Below are positions 32,236-44,236 of a stretch of DNA of 64,000 bases, piece after piece. The stretch covers positions 10,870,565-10,934,564 of the forward strand of contig JAKZAN010000001.1 of the NCBI GenBank assembly GCA_023053545.1, written 5' to 3'. A program made the translations under genes and the position numbers. The DNA is from Lepidurus packardi (Eukaryota > Arthropoda > Branchiopoda > Notostraca > Triopsidae). The notes under the pieces are model-generated. The model was not told the DNA's origin, ran no database searches, and was given only the letters and a program-made list of their open reading frames with translations. Each line of letters begins with the position of its first letter. Position 1 is the first letter of the stretch.

Positions 32236-33194
32236 TCGGGAAGAACTTTGTTACGATTTTGCATTCATGAGTGCTTCATATTTTGTATACTTTGTTTGCA
32301 TTTCGGGCGTGCGTTTTCTTGCCAATTACAAGAACTGGTCGCTATTTTTCGAAGACCTGGATGTTATTTTCATTTTTCCGAGTATTTTACCGTGTTCTGG
32401 CTTGATCCGTGTAGCAGTGGGAATCTTGTGCCCCGTTTCTATTTATTTGTACTCGGGAGCAACCAGATCAAATGCGGGGCACGTGGCAGGTTTATTTGCT
32501 TAGGGTTTCATTCCGGTTTACCAAGGATATACTGGTGGTTGTGCAGTGATTGGGGAGTCTAGTTTTTGCTGTAAACGAGAAGTTTATTTTGGCTGGGGAG
32601 GATACAGACGAAAGGTTCGTTTTTCCCTGATCCGTGGAATGGAAACAGCACGCCGAGTTAACATCTTTATGCTTGCATAATGCAAACGCTGCGATGGTTT
32701 TCGCCGCTGTTGCCTCCCAACCTGTCCTAAGACTTGATTGCTTTATGACCAAGTGGCTCTTTAGGGAACAACAGGTTTAACTAAGTTAACCTCAGTATTC
32801 ACTCACTTCTCTCAACTCTTCGGTCGTTAAAACAAAGTTATAAGTGTCCCAGGTAAAAGAACATCGGTCACGGATCTGATTAGGCGACGTACTCCTTTTC
32901 CCTGATTTAAGAAAGCTCTTCTAACATCTTAGCCTCTCTAAAGTGCAAGTTTCGTTCCTTGGTTGTAACCTCGCTTCTTCCTCTAAACGTGTTTAACGTT
33001 TGTCTATTGCTTTAGCTCTGTATTTAGCTTTCTAAGCGCCTCGTCCCTCTCTGTCTTCATTTCATCAGTCGTCGTACCTTAGTTTTTGGGTTGGCGCTTT
33101 TATTGAAGCATGTGATCAACACAACCCGAGTAACTTACATTCAAAGGACGATCACTCGCTTTCTTTGGTTCAAGTTGTGATTTATAACAGTAAT
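32236..33194. other. Downstream flank of the SCYL1 fragment
   Basis: The presumed 3' UTR and flank carry short open frames on both strands that resemble nothing known. No canonical AATAAA was found within the first 200 bases after the stop at 32235. Confidence 0.4.
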
Positions 33195-33239
33195 CCCCTT
33201 CTTCTCCTCCTCCATCTTCAGGAGGGGGAGAAGGAGGGG
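33195..33239. repeat. 19-bp hairpin of polypyrimidine and polypurine arms
   Basis: The left arm 33195-33213 is all pyrimidine. The right arm 33221-33239 is all purine and complementary at 17 of 19 positions. The loop is seven bases (atcttca). In RNA this would form a long GC-rich stem; in DNA it could extrude as a cruciform. Confidence 0.8.
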
Positions 33240-33459
33240 TTTACTTTATCGTTGTCTATCTATCGTCGATCTAGCTCGACATCCGCAGCTGCCGGAATAG
33301 CATGCAAAACCAGCTGGGTTTCTTTGATGGTTCCTCGATTCTAGGTCTCAAGAAACGATGTTCAAAGGCAGACATACATACAAACGGTGCAGAAAGGTTC
33401 TTCAAAGCTTTTGTTGGACCCAAAGAGGAAAAGAAACAAAAAATAAGGGGTCCAGTCCG

Positions 33460-33860
33460 GTCCCCATGTAGCCAAAAGATTCGTCGGGGGAGGAGGGGTA
33501 TTCGAATTCATTGTTGTTCCTTTTGTGCAAAAACGTTCGCTGGCCGCAGCGGGCCAAGCTCGGTTTTAGCTCGCAGTGGCCAGTTTCCGGTAGCTTGCGT
33601 TTGATAATTACTTCCCCTTGGCCATTTTCTTGATTCCCGCAGGCTTGCGGACTTGCGAGCGAAAACCTAAGGCAAACTGCGCGCCATCATTACGGCGTTT
33701 GGACGCACGGCGTCGCCTGTGCCTTTAGACACGTTGTTACGCTTAACGCATTGGTGCGAACTAGGGTTGTTTACCCAATGCGATTCTCGAATTTGGAGTG
33801 CGAATTTCCGTGCAAATCCTAAACTGGACTTGCGCCTAGCAAACCTTTCAAAACTGTTAA
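33460..33860. other. CpG-richer interval, possible promoter or exon-containing stretch
   Basis: Relative to its AT-rich neighbours this stretch is rich in CG dinucleotides (for example gcgcgccatcattacggcgt and gacgcacggcgtcgcc near 33680-33715). It holds an open frame on the plus strand at 33302-33604 that I do not recognise. It might be a promoter or first exon for a gene with a long intron to the right, or merely a compositional island. Confidence 0.2.
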
Positions 33861-36800
33861 GTGTGCTCTATAAACAGTGAAGGTATGGACCAAGTGCCGA
33901 AGTGGAACTTTTTTAGGTGGTGATTCAGTTTTTGTGACATTGCTGGGATTTATTTCTTGCTTCACTCAGGAGGGTGAGTAATGCAGGGTGTTTATCGTTA
34001 GCCGAAACCAAGGGTAACCTTTTCTTTGTCTACGCTAGCGACCCCCAAAAAAAAAAAAAAAGAAAAGCCCGATGGGCATGCGTATACATACGAATGGTAA
34101 AATTAGTGTTTACGTATTACGGCAGTTTTTGCTAGTCAAATGCGGTTCGTATTTATGGCCACACCACAATCGCGTTAATAAGCATAGATAAATTTGTCCA
34201 GCTCAACCTATTCTTCTTTAACTCACCGCAGAAGGCAATATCTTTTTACTTTCATTGTTGTTCTCGTTGAGCCCTTGTTTCCATGTTAACGTGTTTAGTT
34301 CTACAATTCCCTGCAGCTAATCATCATCTGACGTCATGCAGTAATCTACAACCCTAATTACGTTGTCTATTACCTGTGTCCGTATACATTATGAGTTTAA
34401 ACAACTTTTAAGCAGTTTTTCTTACGGCTTTTTAATGTATTTTTGCTCCTTACAGAAAATTGTTCCTATTATTACAGCCGGCAATTCGTTTCGATGGTCA
34501 AAGGTTAAACAAAGAAATATTTTTTTCCTGCAAGGAACTAATGTAAATTATTTTTTAATTCATATCCCTACAGAAAGGCGTCAAAATTACTGGGTTCCTC
34601 TGGGCTTCACTAGTGGTTATTTAATCTTAATGTGGCGTGAAGTATTTATAATCTCTTTTAGTATTTAAAAAAATAAGTAGAAGAATGGAGTCCTCGACCT
34701 AGATGTGGTTAGAACATCAAAGCTTCCTAAAGCAGCTGCTTTTCATTGGGTAAAATATAATAAAATAACCCTTCTTCAAGCTTCATTAATTTTCGAATTC
34801 CCTCGTGGGTGCAAATGACTTTATTAAGCTTGTTTCTATTCGGCTTGGGATGAATAACTGTGCATTCGCGCTATTGAATTAACTTGTTAAATTCTTAGCG
34901 TGCGCTTTATTTTATTTATTTTTTTATTTCGTTTTTTCTTTTCTTCTCTTTTTTAATGCAATGATAGTTCCACCCCTCTTTTTATCAGACACGCGTTAGC
35001 ATGAATGATAATCACCCTATTACACGCCTGGTCAAAAAACGCAACCAAAAGTGAGGACAGGGGTTAAAAAGTGAAGCGCGCGTCCCGCCATCTAAAAAAG
35101 GGGGGGTGTTGATCGTTGATCGTGCGATATCAACATGATATGCTAAAGAAAGGAGAGGGTTGTGGAGATTAGGATATACTTACCAAAAGTGTGGATCACA
35201 CTTTATGAAATCATTCTATTATCGCCAGTAACCCTCCTTTCTCCTCCCTTTTTGTCTCTTCGACCCCCTTCATTTTTTATGTGTGCTATTAAATCTCGGA
35301 TCACGCAGCTCGGTTTACCTTTTTCGGCCCCCTTCACGCTTATCACCTCTGATTCCGCACATGATGTAGCTTGTAGCGTGTTTGTAGCTCCCGTATATCT
35401 TGGCTTATTGACGCGAATCAGTCACAGATGGCTCTGACGTTTGTTATTGTTTTTGCGAAAGCGTTCCATTAGATGAACTGGTGCAATATTTTCGGCACTC
35501 ATTGCGTGTACACAGTGTTTAAAGATATGCGCGTTTGAGTGCCAAACGTACTGTACCAGTGCTGCCGGTGGAACGCGCTGTAAGAAAGTAAAACAAAAAA
35601 CATGTAGCTAACTGCCGGCTTGTTTTGATTCTGAAAAGCTTGTCACCACAGGTGGCATAGCAGCACATGAGGCCCGCAAATCAAGCCATCGAACATGCTA
35701 GAACAAAATTGTTCGAAGACGGCTGGTGATGCGTAATTTTTGCAAGTAATCAAAAACACAAGTTTTATTTTAACGTATAGTGATTAGTCTACAACCAATT
35801 TTACATTGTCAAACAAGGTATTTCACATAGTTGCAAACTTTATTGGCATTTTTATTTTATATAACTTATTATCTATTATTTATTTATTATTCATTGTTGA
35901 TCTGTTGAAATAATTTAGGTTGGTTGTGCACTAGCTGTTGCTTTGCTCATATTTAACTGTAAAGAGTTTTTTTTTAATGGAATGTGCTGGTTTTAACGGA
36001 ATTGTTCCGAAATTTCCCGAGTTAAGGTATACGGAAGCCCTAATATGAAGCGTCACGTCAAAGCAGGGCCTTTTCCTAGAACGCGTCATTAAGAAAACAA
36101 AAAAAGAACTTTTGCGTGTTGGAAGGAATGAGGGAGGACAAATTAGTCAAATTAGGATGGTCTGTTCCTCCATTTCCTGCGCCCACAAAACAAATCTAGC
36201 CCTTAAACCCAACATGAGCCCCTTTTGGTGCATGCAGAACAAGGGTTTTTAGTGGTCATACGACGTGCCTCATCCATCATGGACCTTTCCGACGTTTTCA
36301 CGCTAGCCCCAAGTCCGGAAGATGCTAACATAGTGTATAAACATATATATATATATACTGTAAAAGTAACGGCGGGCGAAGGGGCTTTGTAGCTTGTAAA
36401 AAGGTGGAATCCTTCACACATCACGCGATGAACTTTGTCTCGGCTGCCGCAGTCCACTTCAATTATGCAAATGACTCGAGAAAAGGTGCCTTTCCGCTTG
36501 CTTTCCGCAGCCCAGGGAACACTATAATTCATTTACCTTGCTTGTTTTACCAGAGAAACCCTTGTAACTATAAGTCGGATTCGGATTTACTAATGAAGCT
36601 TCCGAATAAAGCTCGGTTTGCTCAATTTTAAAGGGAAATAATGAAGAAATATCAATTTTAAAGACAAATAAGAAACACATCGAAGAGAAAGAGGAAGGGG
36701 GCAGGGCCAGTGAAAAAGGGAAAAAATGGAAATTTGAGGGGTATCGTATGATGAAAACTTTTCCGCCATTGGAGCGTCTAGAGCGGACCAATGGGAAGCA

Positions 36801-36980
36801 AGGGTTGCAATCGCGACGTCGTGAGCGTCGTCAAGTATGCTGCACGACCCCGTGGCGCTTTGTGCATAGCAAATGCAGGAATAAAAAGGGGCGCCACCCT
36901 CCTCGCCCCAGCTTTTCATGTTCGCATCTCGTTGTACCATGCCCGAGACACTTTTTATATGAACTCGTAGAGAGGAAGGA

Positions 36981-36994
36981 GGGGGGGGGGGGGG
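36981..36994. repeat. Poly-G tract (14)
   Basis: A pure G run following a purine-rich stretch. Confidence 0.9.
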
Positions 36995-39900
36995 AGAAGG
37001 AATTGAAAGCGAGGGTTATCTCTTGCCAATAGCCGATAGTTTTCCCCACTTGGCCATGCAGTTTGAGGAAAATAAAAAGAAGAATACTCCGACCGGAGGC
37101 TGCGCTATTCCGTGCTCATCTCCTGCTAGTGGAGGGGCCATGAATAAGCGATGTGCCGCAATGGTATCTAAAGCTCAAGTAGCAGCTTTCCTTCTTTCGT
37201 TCCTTTTTTTGTTGTTCTTTACACGAGGGAGTATCTTTGAGATGGACAGGAATTCCAAATGAGAATGAGATGGAAGCCAAAACATTGAAGGATGCATATA
37301 ACTTCGCAATGGTTTGCCCTGAAGCCTGCTCGGGTTTTTACGCAATCGTAAAAAAGGAAAAGGTATAACTTTTATACAGTTTATACTATAGTATGGCGAA
37401 AATACTAATTTGTAAACTTTTTCTATCCTTCCTAGATATTTTAAGCCAACATTGAAGGGCGTCTGTCCATGCAATGCTCCTAAAGATGCTTCTTTGTTGA
37501 CGAAAAGGGGATTTGTCCCCATTGGAATCCTTGCCGCCGAATCTTCGCGTGTAACAGAAGCTGTGATGCTCATGCATAGTCATGCGTGAGTCGTTTGGGG
37601 CCTTTTTTTGTAAAGTCCCTGTGCTCCCGGATCCATTCTTGCATGCAGCGATCTTACATGCACGAGAAAGATGGGTGCAAACGCTTAAATTCCGGAGAAT
37701 GAATGAATGTCGGAGAGCTTTTGGCCCATGGCAAAGGGCGACACCACCGAAAACGAAATCTTGGGTTTCCACCTGGCATTATTAGACCCAAAAAGGAGGG
37801 TTGTAAGGGACCCAGGAATTTTAATGAGACGAACCTCTCTGCTTTGGACAGGGAAAAGATCATTCAGTCCGCAGGTTTCAAATAGTACAAGCAGAAAGCC
37901 GTTTTGGCTTTTTTTGGCCTTACTTTGCTGAAGGATTTCACAACTAACACAGCGGATGAATTATTAGTAAGGTATCAATTTGAATTTGGGGCAGAAAATG
38001 GTGTAAAACCCCTCCAAAAGTAGCATCTCAAGGTCCTTCGGCCGCAAAATAGGGAAATTGAACCAATTTTTGCTGCTTAGAAAGTTTTGTAGTGCAGTTT
38101 TTGGTAGGGAGGATTCCGCCAGCGACAAATTGCGGTTTGATTCGATTCTATTCAGCTTAGGCCAAGAAAAAGGTGTGAACGCCGGATGTAATTTTGAGGT
38201 GAAGAGGTACAAAGTCTTTTCTTTTCCTTTCTTTTTTTTTTCTGGTTGGAAGTCAAGTCTTTTATGTTAGGCAGCACCAACGCTGAGTTTGTGGCTTACA
38301 ATTGGGGTTTTTATTTTCCCCTGTGGCAATGTGGTGGATACCAAATTAGGTCGTGATTCTAATTTCGGAGAAGAGGGAATGAAAATAAGAGGACGAGAGT
38401 TAAGCGAAGCACAAGAGCGAACGAGGATTCTATGCTTTGCAAAAGAAAGAAAGGGAAATCGGAAAAGGAACCGATCAATACTTCGTCTCCGGCTATTCCC
38501 TGGTCTGTCCAAGGGTCACGGATTGTAATGTGTCCAAATGAAGTATTTTTTTTTATTTTCTTACAATTCGTATTTCCTCCCATCATCTGCTTTTAACATC
38601 CTTATCAATAGCTTTAGCTACCAAACGTCAAAAGGTGGAGTTTTTGATGTTCTTTATTTGAAAAGACGTCCTAGACTTCCATTTCCAAGTCAATAATTCC
38701 TATTTTCTTTTGTAGGTGGCTGTTATGTTGGTTCCGTTCTCGTTTTTATGGGCAAATTTTCAATTCGGGGACCATTACCGTTTGGCGAAACTCTAGTCCT
38801 GAAAATAGCAGGTAATTTTGAAAGGCTTATGTTTTTACTTTTCATTGAGAAGTTCAGAGAAACTGATGAAAAATGGATTTGGATGAAGTTACGTATTAAG
38901 AATAAGGTGCGTGGCTTTTATGCTCATTTCATTGTTGATCATTCGAATTTGCCGCTTGGGTAGTGGCGCCGCAAAAGCCTAGCGGCGGCGCTTACGGCTT
39001 TTTGGCAGTTGTATTCGTATAAATCAAAATGGCCGGTAGTAAAAAAAAAACATGTTTGGCGCGAAAGTTTGCGTGTGTTTGTGTGATAAAACATTAAAAC
39101 CCACGTAAGTCTCCCCAGTATGTCGAACTTGGTTGAACAAAATCGAACTTTCCGGTTCATTGATGACCTGAAACTGAAATTGTGTTTAAAGAGCGTCGAG
39201 TGCTTGCTTCATACCAAAGGTAAAAAGGCCACAACAGTAAAAGGTGAGCGAACGTTTTACCTGCGGCTAGGTTAGTATCTAAGCAAACAAAAAAAACTAA
39301 AATGACTGGGAAAAGGGAGAAGAAGAAACAAGGGCGACTTGAGTAACATTACCTTTACTTGTCTATTGTTAAATATAACTGCCATTATCACTTTCATAAT
39401 CCGCTTGTTTCTTTTTGTTATTTTTAGGTAAGCGCTCCTACTTTTCTAACGGAATGAAACTTGTTTTGAAGTAAAAAGAAGACTTTCGAAGGTTGGTGAC
39501 ATTAAAAGCTGCCTAGGAGAGTTACTGCGGATTAAGGTAATAATTTTCTAAATTATTCCCTTAATTATTCCTAATAGTTTGTCTATTTTAGGTTAGGTGT
39601 CAACCTGTTGAACTATGCACTATACTATGCTATGGTTACTTATCAAAGTTGCGAGTAATGTAGCTGTAGGTTGTTTTCACAACCTAATCAAACCCGTGTA
39701 GCTAGGCTCAAAGGGGAGTTTTTTTTAACAATTTTTTAAGCAAGGGGTTGTGTTACTGCCTTGCTATTGAATAGAAGGGGTTGAAAAGACCATTGGGGTC
39801 TTGGCTTTTAGGGTTTGGCGTATGATAGGGGTTCAGCTTCCCATGTATGGCAAGGGGGAGAAAAGGATTGTTGTAATTTTTTTATATCAGTTTTTTTTTC

Positions 39901-40639
39901 TCCCTGATAGGTTCTTTGAGAAGCAATGAGCTTTTTTTCAATCACAAGTAGGCTATAGGCCGTTAAGCCTTTGTGGCCTCATAATACGCTCCATTGAAAA
40001 CTCAGTACACGTTTTTTGGACTGCGCAAGGCAAGAGCACATGCAAAGCATGCTTTAGCACCCTTTCTGACCCAATAGAAGCGAGCCGCACACTACCCTTT
40101 TAGCATATCCCAAGCAAGTGTTACTGTTACTATCGTAGCTAAATTTTCTCTCAAGCTTTTAATACGAACGAAATTAGGGAATTAATACTGAAAGCCACCT
40201 CAAATCGTCTCTGAATTTGATTAAAGAGGACGAAGCTACCAATCTACATTAGGAAAGAGGAAGACGAAAAATAAACGAGATTTCTGAGCAAAAACGGAAT
40301 AATATTTAGAGCTTTAGAAAGGTTCTACCTATTCTGATACGGAATAGATAATAGTTGGAGATAGCCCTCTTTATCCCGTGCATTATTACCTCAAAGTAGG
40401 GCTCGTGCAGGTTTTATTTAGGCACTTGGCGCACTATTTATATAAATAATCCTTAACGGGCTTTGTTTAGAAAGGATTTCTGGGGTTTTCCTTTCCTTTA
40501 AACAAGGGTCTCTGCTTCCTTTATGCTAGTGTATCTACTTGCATTTAACATGGGTAACAAAAGCGATTTTCTTTATTTATATATTTTTATTTTAACCCAT
40601 GAAAGCAAAGATTGCGTGGTGCTGTACTCAATTCCAAGT

Positions 40640-40650
40640 CCCCCCCCCCC
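40640..40650. repeat. Poly-C tract (11)
   Basis: A pure C run in AT-rich DNA. Confidence 0.85.
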
Positions 40651-41373
40651 AATTTAAGCTTCGGACTTAAGGGCAGCAAGGAAAGCTTGCTCTCGTTATC
40701 AAGCCCATTATTTTTAAAATATTCTTGTTAGAAAATCCGCCCCAGGCCTCTGTGTGTGTATATATATACTGTAGCTCGCGAAAGCTCTTGGGATTTTTAT
40801 ATTCTCCGTAAGGTTTTGTCAAGCCTGGGTCCACACAGTTTTATGTTTAATGAACGGACATCTCATCTTGAACTCCCATGCCTATTGCACTCTCTATGTC
40901 GGGATGCTGTGCGTAAGTGGAATCCAAGCCAACGATACGTCCTTTCCCTCCCTGCCACCATTCTTTCTTCGGTACCTCATTATATGCTTGGCATATTCGC
41001 AGCAGCAATTCCGTGCTCCGTATTTTCCTCTCTGTAACGTGATTTTGTCCCCCCGGTCTTGCTTGGCTGGATGGTAATAGCCTCATATTCTTGCATATAG
41101 AGGAAGATAGCCACATGAGTATGAGGATGACGAGGGTAGAGGGTACATACTGCACTATACTGTACCCAGCTCGGCTGGCTCGCGATTAACGTCCAACGAT
41201 CGACGAGGACGAACGAGGGTTGACGTAGGGTAATTGCGTGCACAGATGACCAAACACGAGTGAAAAACGACAAAGCCCAACTATTTCTCTTATTCTTTCT
41301 TTTACTTCCACTGTACCACCCAATTTTTTTCTCTCTCCCACCCCCACCTTGCCGGAAATCAGAATGAGGGGGA

Positions 41374-41386
41374 GGGGGGGGGGGGG
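41374..41386. repeat. Poly-G tract (13) followed by an A tract
   Basis: A G run directly followed by ataaaaaaaaa; the whole G+A stretch is purine-rich for over 25 bases. Confidence 0.85.
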
Positions 41387-41950
41387 ATAAAAAAAAAATA
41401 AAAAAATACTTGAGCTATGTCTTTGTTAGGATTTGCCACATAAAACTCTGGGAATATTCTGATTCTATATAGATTGGGTGGCCGGCCATAAAAGTTGGGG
41501 GGGTGAGTTGAGATGTTAGCTCGTGGGCTGGGATAACTACTCACCCCCCAGTATACGAAGTGGAATTGGTTTGGGTTGGCTTGTCTACATTCTGACTACG
41601 GGAACTTATTGAATATTGCTTATGGAAATTGCTTGGAAATTTGGGTCTTATTCCTTCGAAAAGGATGGGGGAAGACGCACAGCTAGGTATTAAATATAAA
41701 ACAGTTTATAGAATGCCAAAAGCTATGGTTCATTGCTTCTTGCTTATCAGGAGCCAACCAGCCCCATCTACAATTGAATATGGTTTTTATTTGGTTTTCC
41801 CCCCTTTTTCTTCCCGGTTAAGGGAAGAAAAAGTACCTTTTGCTGCTACGTTATTCGTTCCAAGTCAAATTCTCGGTTTAACTGCATAGAAAATGCCTTA
41901 TTAATGACTTGATGCTTTTAAATGGTAAATTTGCGCTTAATGGCCCCAGT

Positions 41951-42278
41951 TTATTTTTTTCGCAATGAATCGAAGAATAATTGGAAGCAATTTTAGTGTG
42001 ACACGGGCTATGTTAATGGGCTTAACTCAATTTAATTTATTTACATTGGAGGATAGCGATTGTAGGTTTATTTGTCAAATGTAGCTAACAAAGGATATAT
42101 CGGAAAGAAATGGAAAGGAAATTTGTATATATTTTTATTTCGCAATGAACTGAACACAAATGGGAAGCAATTTTAGTATGATACGGGCTACATCTTTCAT
42201 CTCAATTTCATTTATGTAATTTGGAGGAGAGTTTGGCGATGTAGGTTTAGTTATTGTCAAGTGTAGCAAAGAAAGGAT
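41951..42278 (+). repeat. Imperfect tandem duplication, period about 180 bp
   Basis: Units 41951-42096 and 42131-42278 share the blocks tttcgcaatgaa, ggaagcaattttagt-tga-acgggcta, tcaattt-atttat, ttggaggagagc-like, tgtaggttta, gtcaa-tgtag and aaaggat. Divergence is moderate, with small indels. It is followed at 42310-42372 by a short array of (g)atttctaa(a)gatt. No coding role is visible. Confidence 0.7.
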
Positions 42279-42309
42279 TTTTGAGTGTATCAGGCAGATT
42301 TTTTTTTAA

Positions 42310-42372
42310 CGATTTCTAAGGTGTTCTGAGATTTCTAAAGATTCTTAGATTTCTAAAGATTTTTCTAAGATG
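42310..42372 (+). repeat. Short microrepeat array (gatttctaa)
   Basis: Four to five degenerate copies of gatttctaa(ag) occur in 60 bases, adjacent to the tandem duplication. Confidence 0.6.
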
Positions 42373-43198
42373 AAGGTGGAGGGATGGACATGTTCGGGGT
42401 GGCGCCCTTTTTTGTATTTTTTCTTGTTGGTTATTTTTTTTATTTATTTTTCAAGCTATCCCGATCTGGAATAATTCAGTTTGACGTAGTCGTCCATTTC
42501 ACTGGAGCAAAAAGGCCAACAAATACGTCCAGCGAGCGTATTCCCTTGTCAAATTCCGGCTGGGAAGGCGGGCTTTCCCTAGCAGAATGCAAAATTTGTC
42601 TCCCGTCTCCCAGTAAGGTTATACGTGACTAGGATAGGGGATGGTTGTTATGTGGACTGTGAGTACACATCACAATTTCTTTCTTTTCTGTATCTATTTT
42701 GTGCCTTTCCGTTTTTTCTTATTTTTTAACCTGACTTTCCTTTGAAATCTGACAAATAAGAAGAAATGGGGAGAAATAAGCCCTACGTTTTGACTGGTCT
42801 CAGTCCATCAAAATCGGACAACTAGGAATTTAAAAATTTTTTCAACGTGACTGGCTTTCGAAGAACGGGAAATTTGTTTTATATTTGTGTTTTCATTTTT
42901 AGAGCTTTTTCGCTTTTCCTGGGAGGAGTGGGCGCGTTGTTGAGAAATAAGGACGTGCCAATAAGAATAGCTCTTAGAACAGGAGACTTGAGGCGTGAGA
43001 TAAGTGATAACGAGTAGAAGAAGGTTCCAGTTTTCCTCTTTTGAAGTAGGAACGGAGAGACATCACATCCACCACACACACGCTGGCATTCACATAACAC
43101 ACGAGGCATGGGAAATTTGAGAGGCGCAAGCTGGACAAGGATAAGGATGCTGTAAGGAGAAGTTATGTTGAAGAGCTAAAGGAAGCTGGGAGGGTTCA

Positions 43199-43218
43199 CC
43201 CCCCCCCCCCCCCCCCCC
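43199..43218. repeat. Poly-C tract (20)
   Basis: A pure C run. Confidence 0.9.
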
Positions 43219-44130
43219 GTTTGGATCGATACCGCGTGTGTTTGGGGCTGCCTGATCGAGTTGTGGCTTTTTTCGGTTCTTTTCTTAACACTTGGTAGGA
43301 GGGAACTTGTAGGGGTTACCTCCCACTTGCCTTTTCACACTTCTTACTTTAACTTGCTGGCCTGTCTCTATGTGTGTGTATTCAACGATGGAAGGGGGCC
43401 AGAACCACAAACACACACTCGGTCAAGTTTAGTTTACAATTGATTTTGTTTTTTTATCTTTTTTTTCTGATGGGACTCGTTGGAATTGGGAAACGCTGTA
43501 GTTTTCGTCCGGGAATTGAAATTGCATTAACTCCTCCCCCTCCGCACACCCACCCTAAAAGTCACGTGAGGTTTGAATTGAGTCAGCGGTACTTAACCCT
43601 CGCCCGCCAATATAATTTGTCGAATGTGAGTGAATGAAAAGCCGCTACGGCCGGCCAAAAGCGGGGAAGGGCGCCAAAAAGGAGTAAAAAAGCTAAGGGG
43701 AAAAAAGGGGCAATTCTTTATGTTCACACGGCTTGGGGGTTGGGAAAGAGGACTTGGTCACATGTCAATATTGACCGTCGTAAATGAGCTTATCATAAGT
43801 CAGTTAAAAAGTACAGCCCCGGGGGGCCGAACGTAAAAAAATAGCGTGCTCGACATATTGCGTATACTGCAGGGGCCAGTAAGCATTGTTTGCTTATCCT
43901 TGATGTAAATTTCGGGTATTTTAATTCTGGAATTAAAAATTGGGAAATGAAAACCAGCGAGTTTATGAGAGTCGTCTACTTTAGTTTCTATTTTTAGGCA
44001 AATATTGTCAAGCACGAATGTCAGTTAAAGCGTATTCATCCGTTTCTTTACTTATTTCGGGCAGCCATCTTGGATTCCGAAGCAGTGTGGCGCTGTGTTG
44101 TCTATTATCCCTCCAAATCGCCACCCAACT

Positions 44131-44236
44131 TTTCGCCTGTACTGCGGAAAAGACGCAATAGTGAATAATGAACCATGTACTACAGTGCACTTTCGAACGT
44201 TTCGCCTGTACTGTGGAAAGGTTGCAATAATGAATA
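44131..44236 (+). repeat. Two-copy tandem repeat, period 69
   Basis: Unit 44131-44167 recurs at 44200-44236 (tttcgcctgtactg(c/t)ggaaa then g-gcaata-tgaat). Three to four differences separate the copies. Confidence 0.8.

Larger units (their letters stand above)
33861..41950. other. Gene-free repeat-bearing DNA
   Basis: No recognisable protein was found. Features inside are a TGACGTCA octamer at 34330-34337, a TA dinucleotide run at about 36343-36357 and a perfect octamer motif ATGCAAAT at 36465-36472. Also present are poly-G tracts at 36981-36994 and 41374-41386 and a poly-C tract at 40640-40650. A GC-richer patch at 37140-37870 holds several overlapping short frames. One encodes a 40-residue peptide starting at 37140 with a basic start and a strongly hydrophobic segment (AAFLLSFLFLLFF). 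It is followed in other frames by cysteine-containing segments; none is recognised. Confidence 0.35.

Noticed and set aside
36343-36358. TATA-like run as a promoter
   Set aside because: It is a plain TA dinucleotide repeat with no gene starting downstream at a proper distance.
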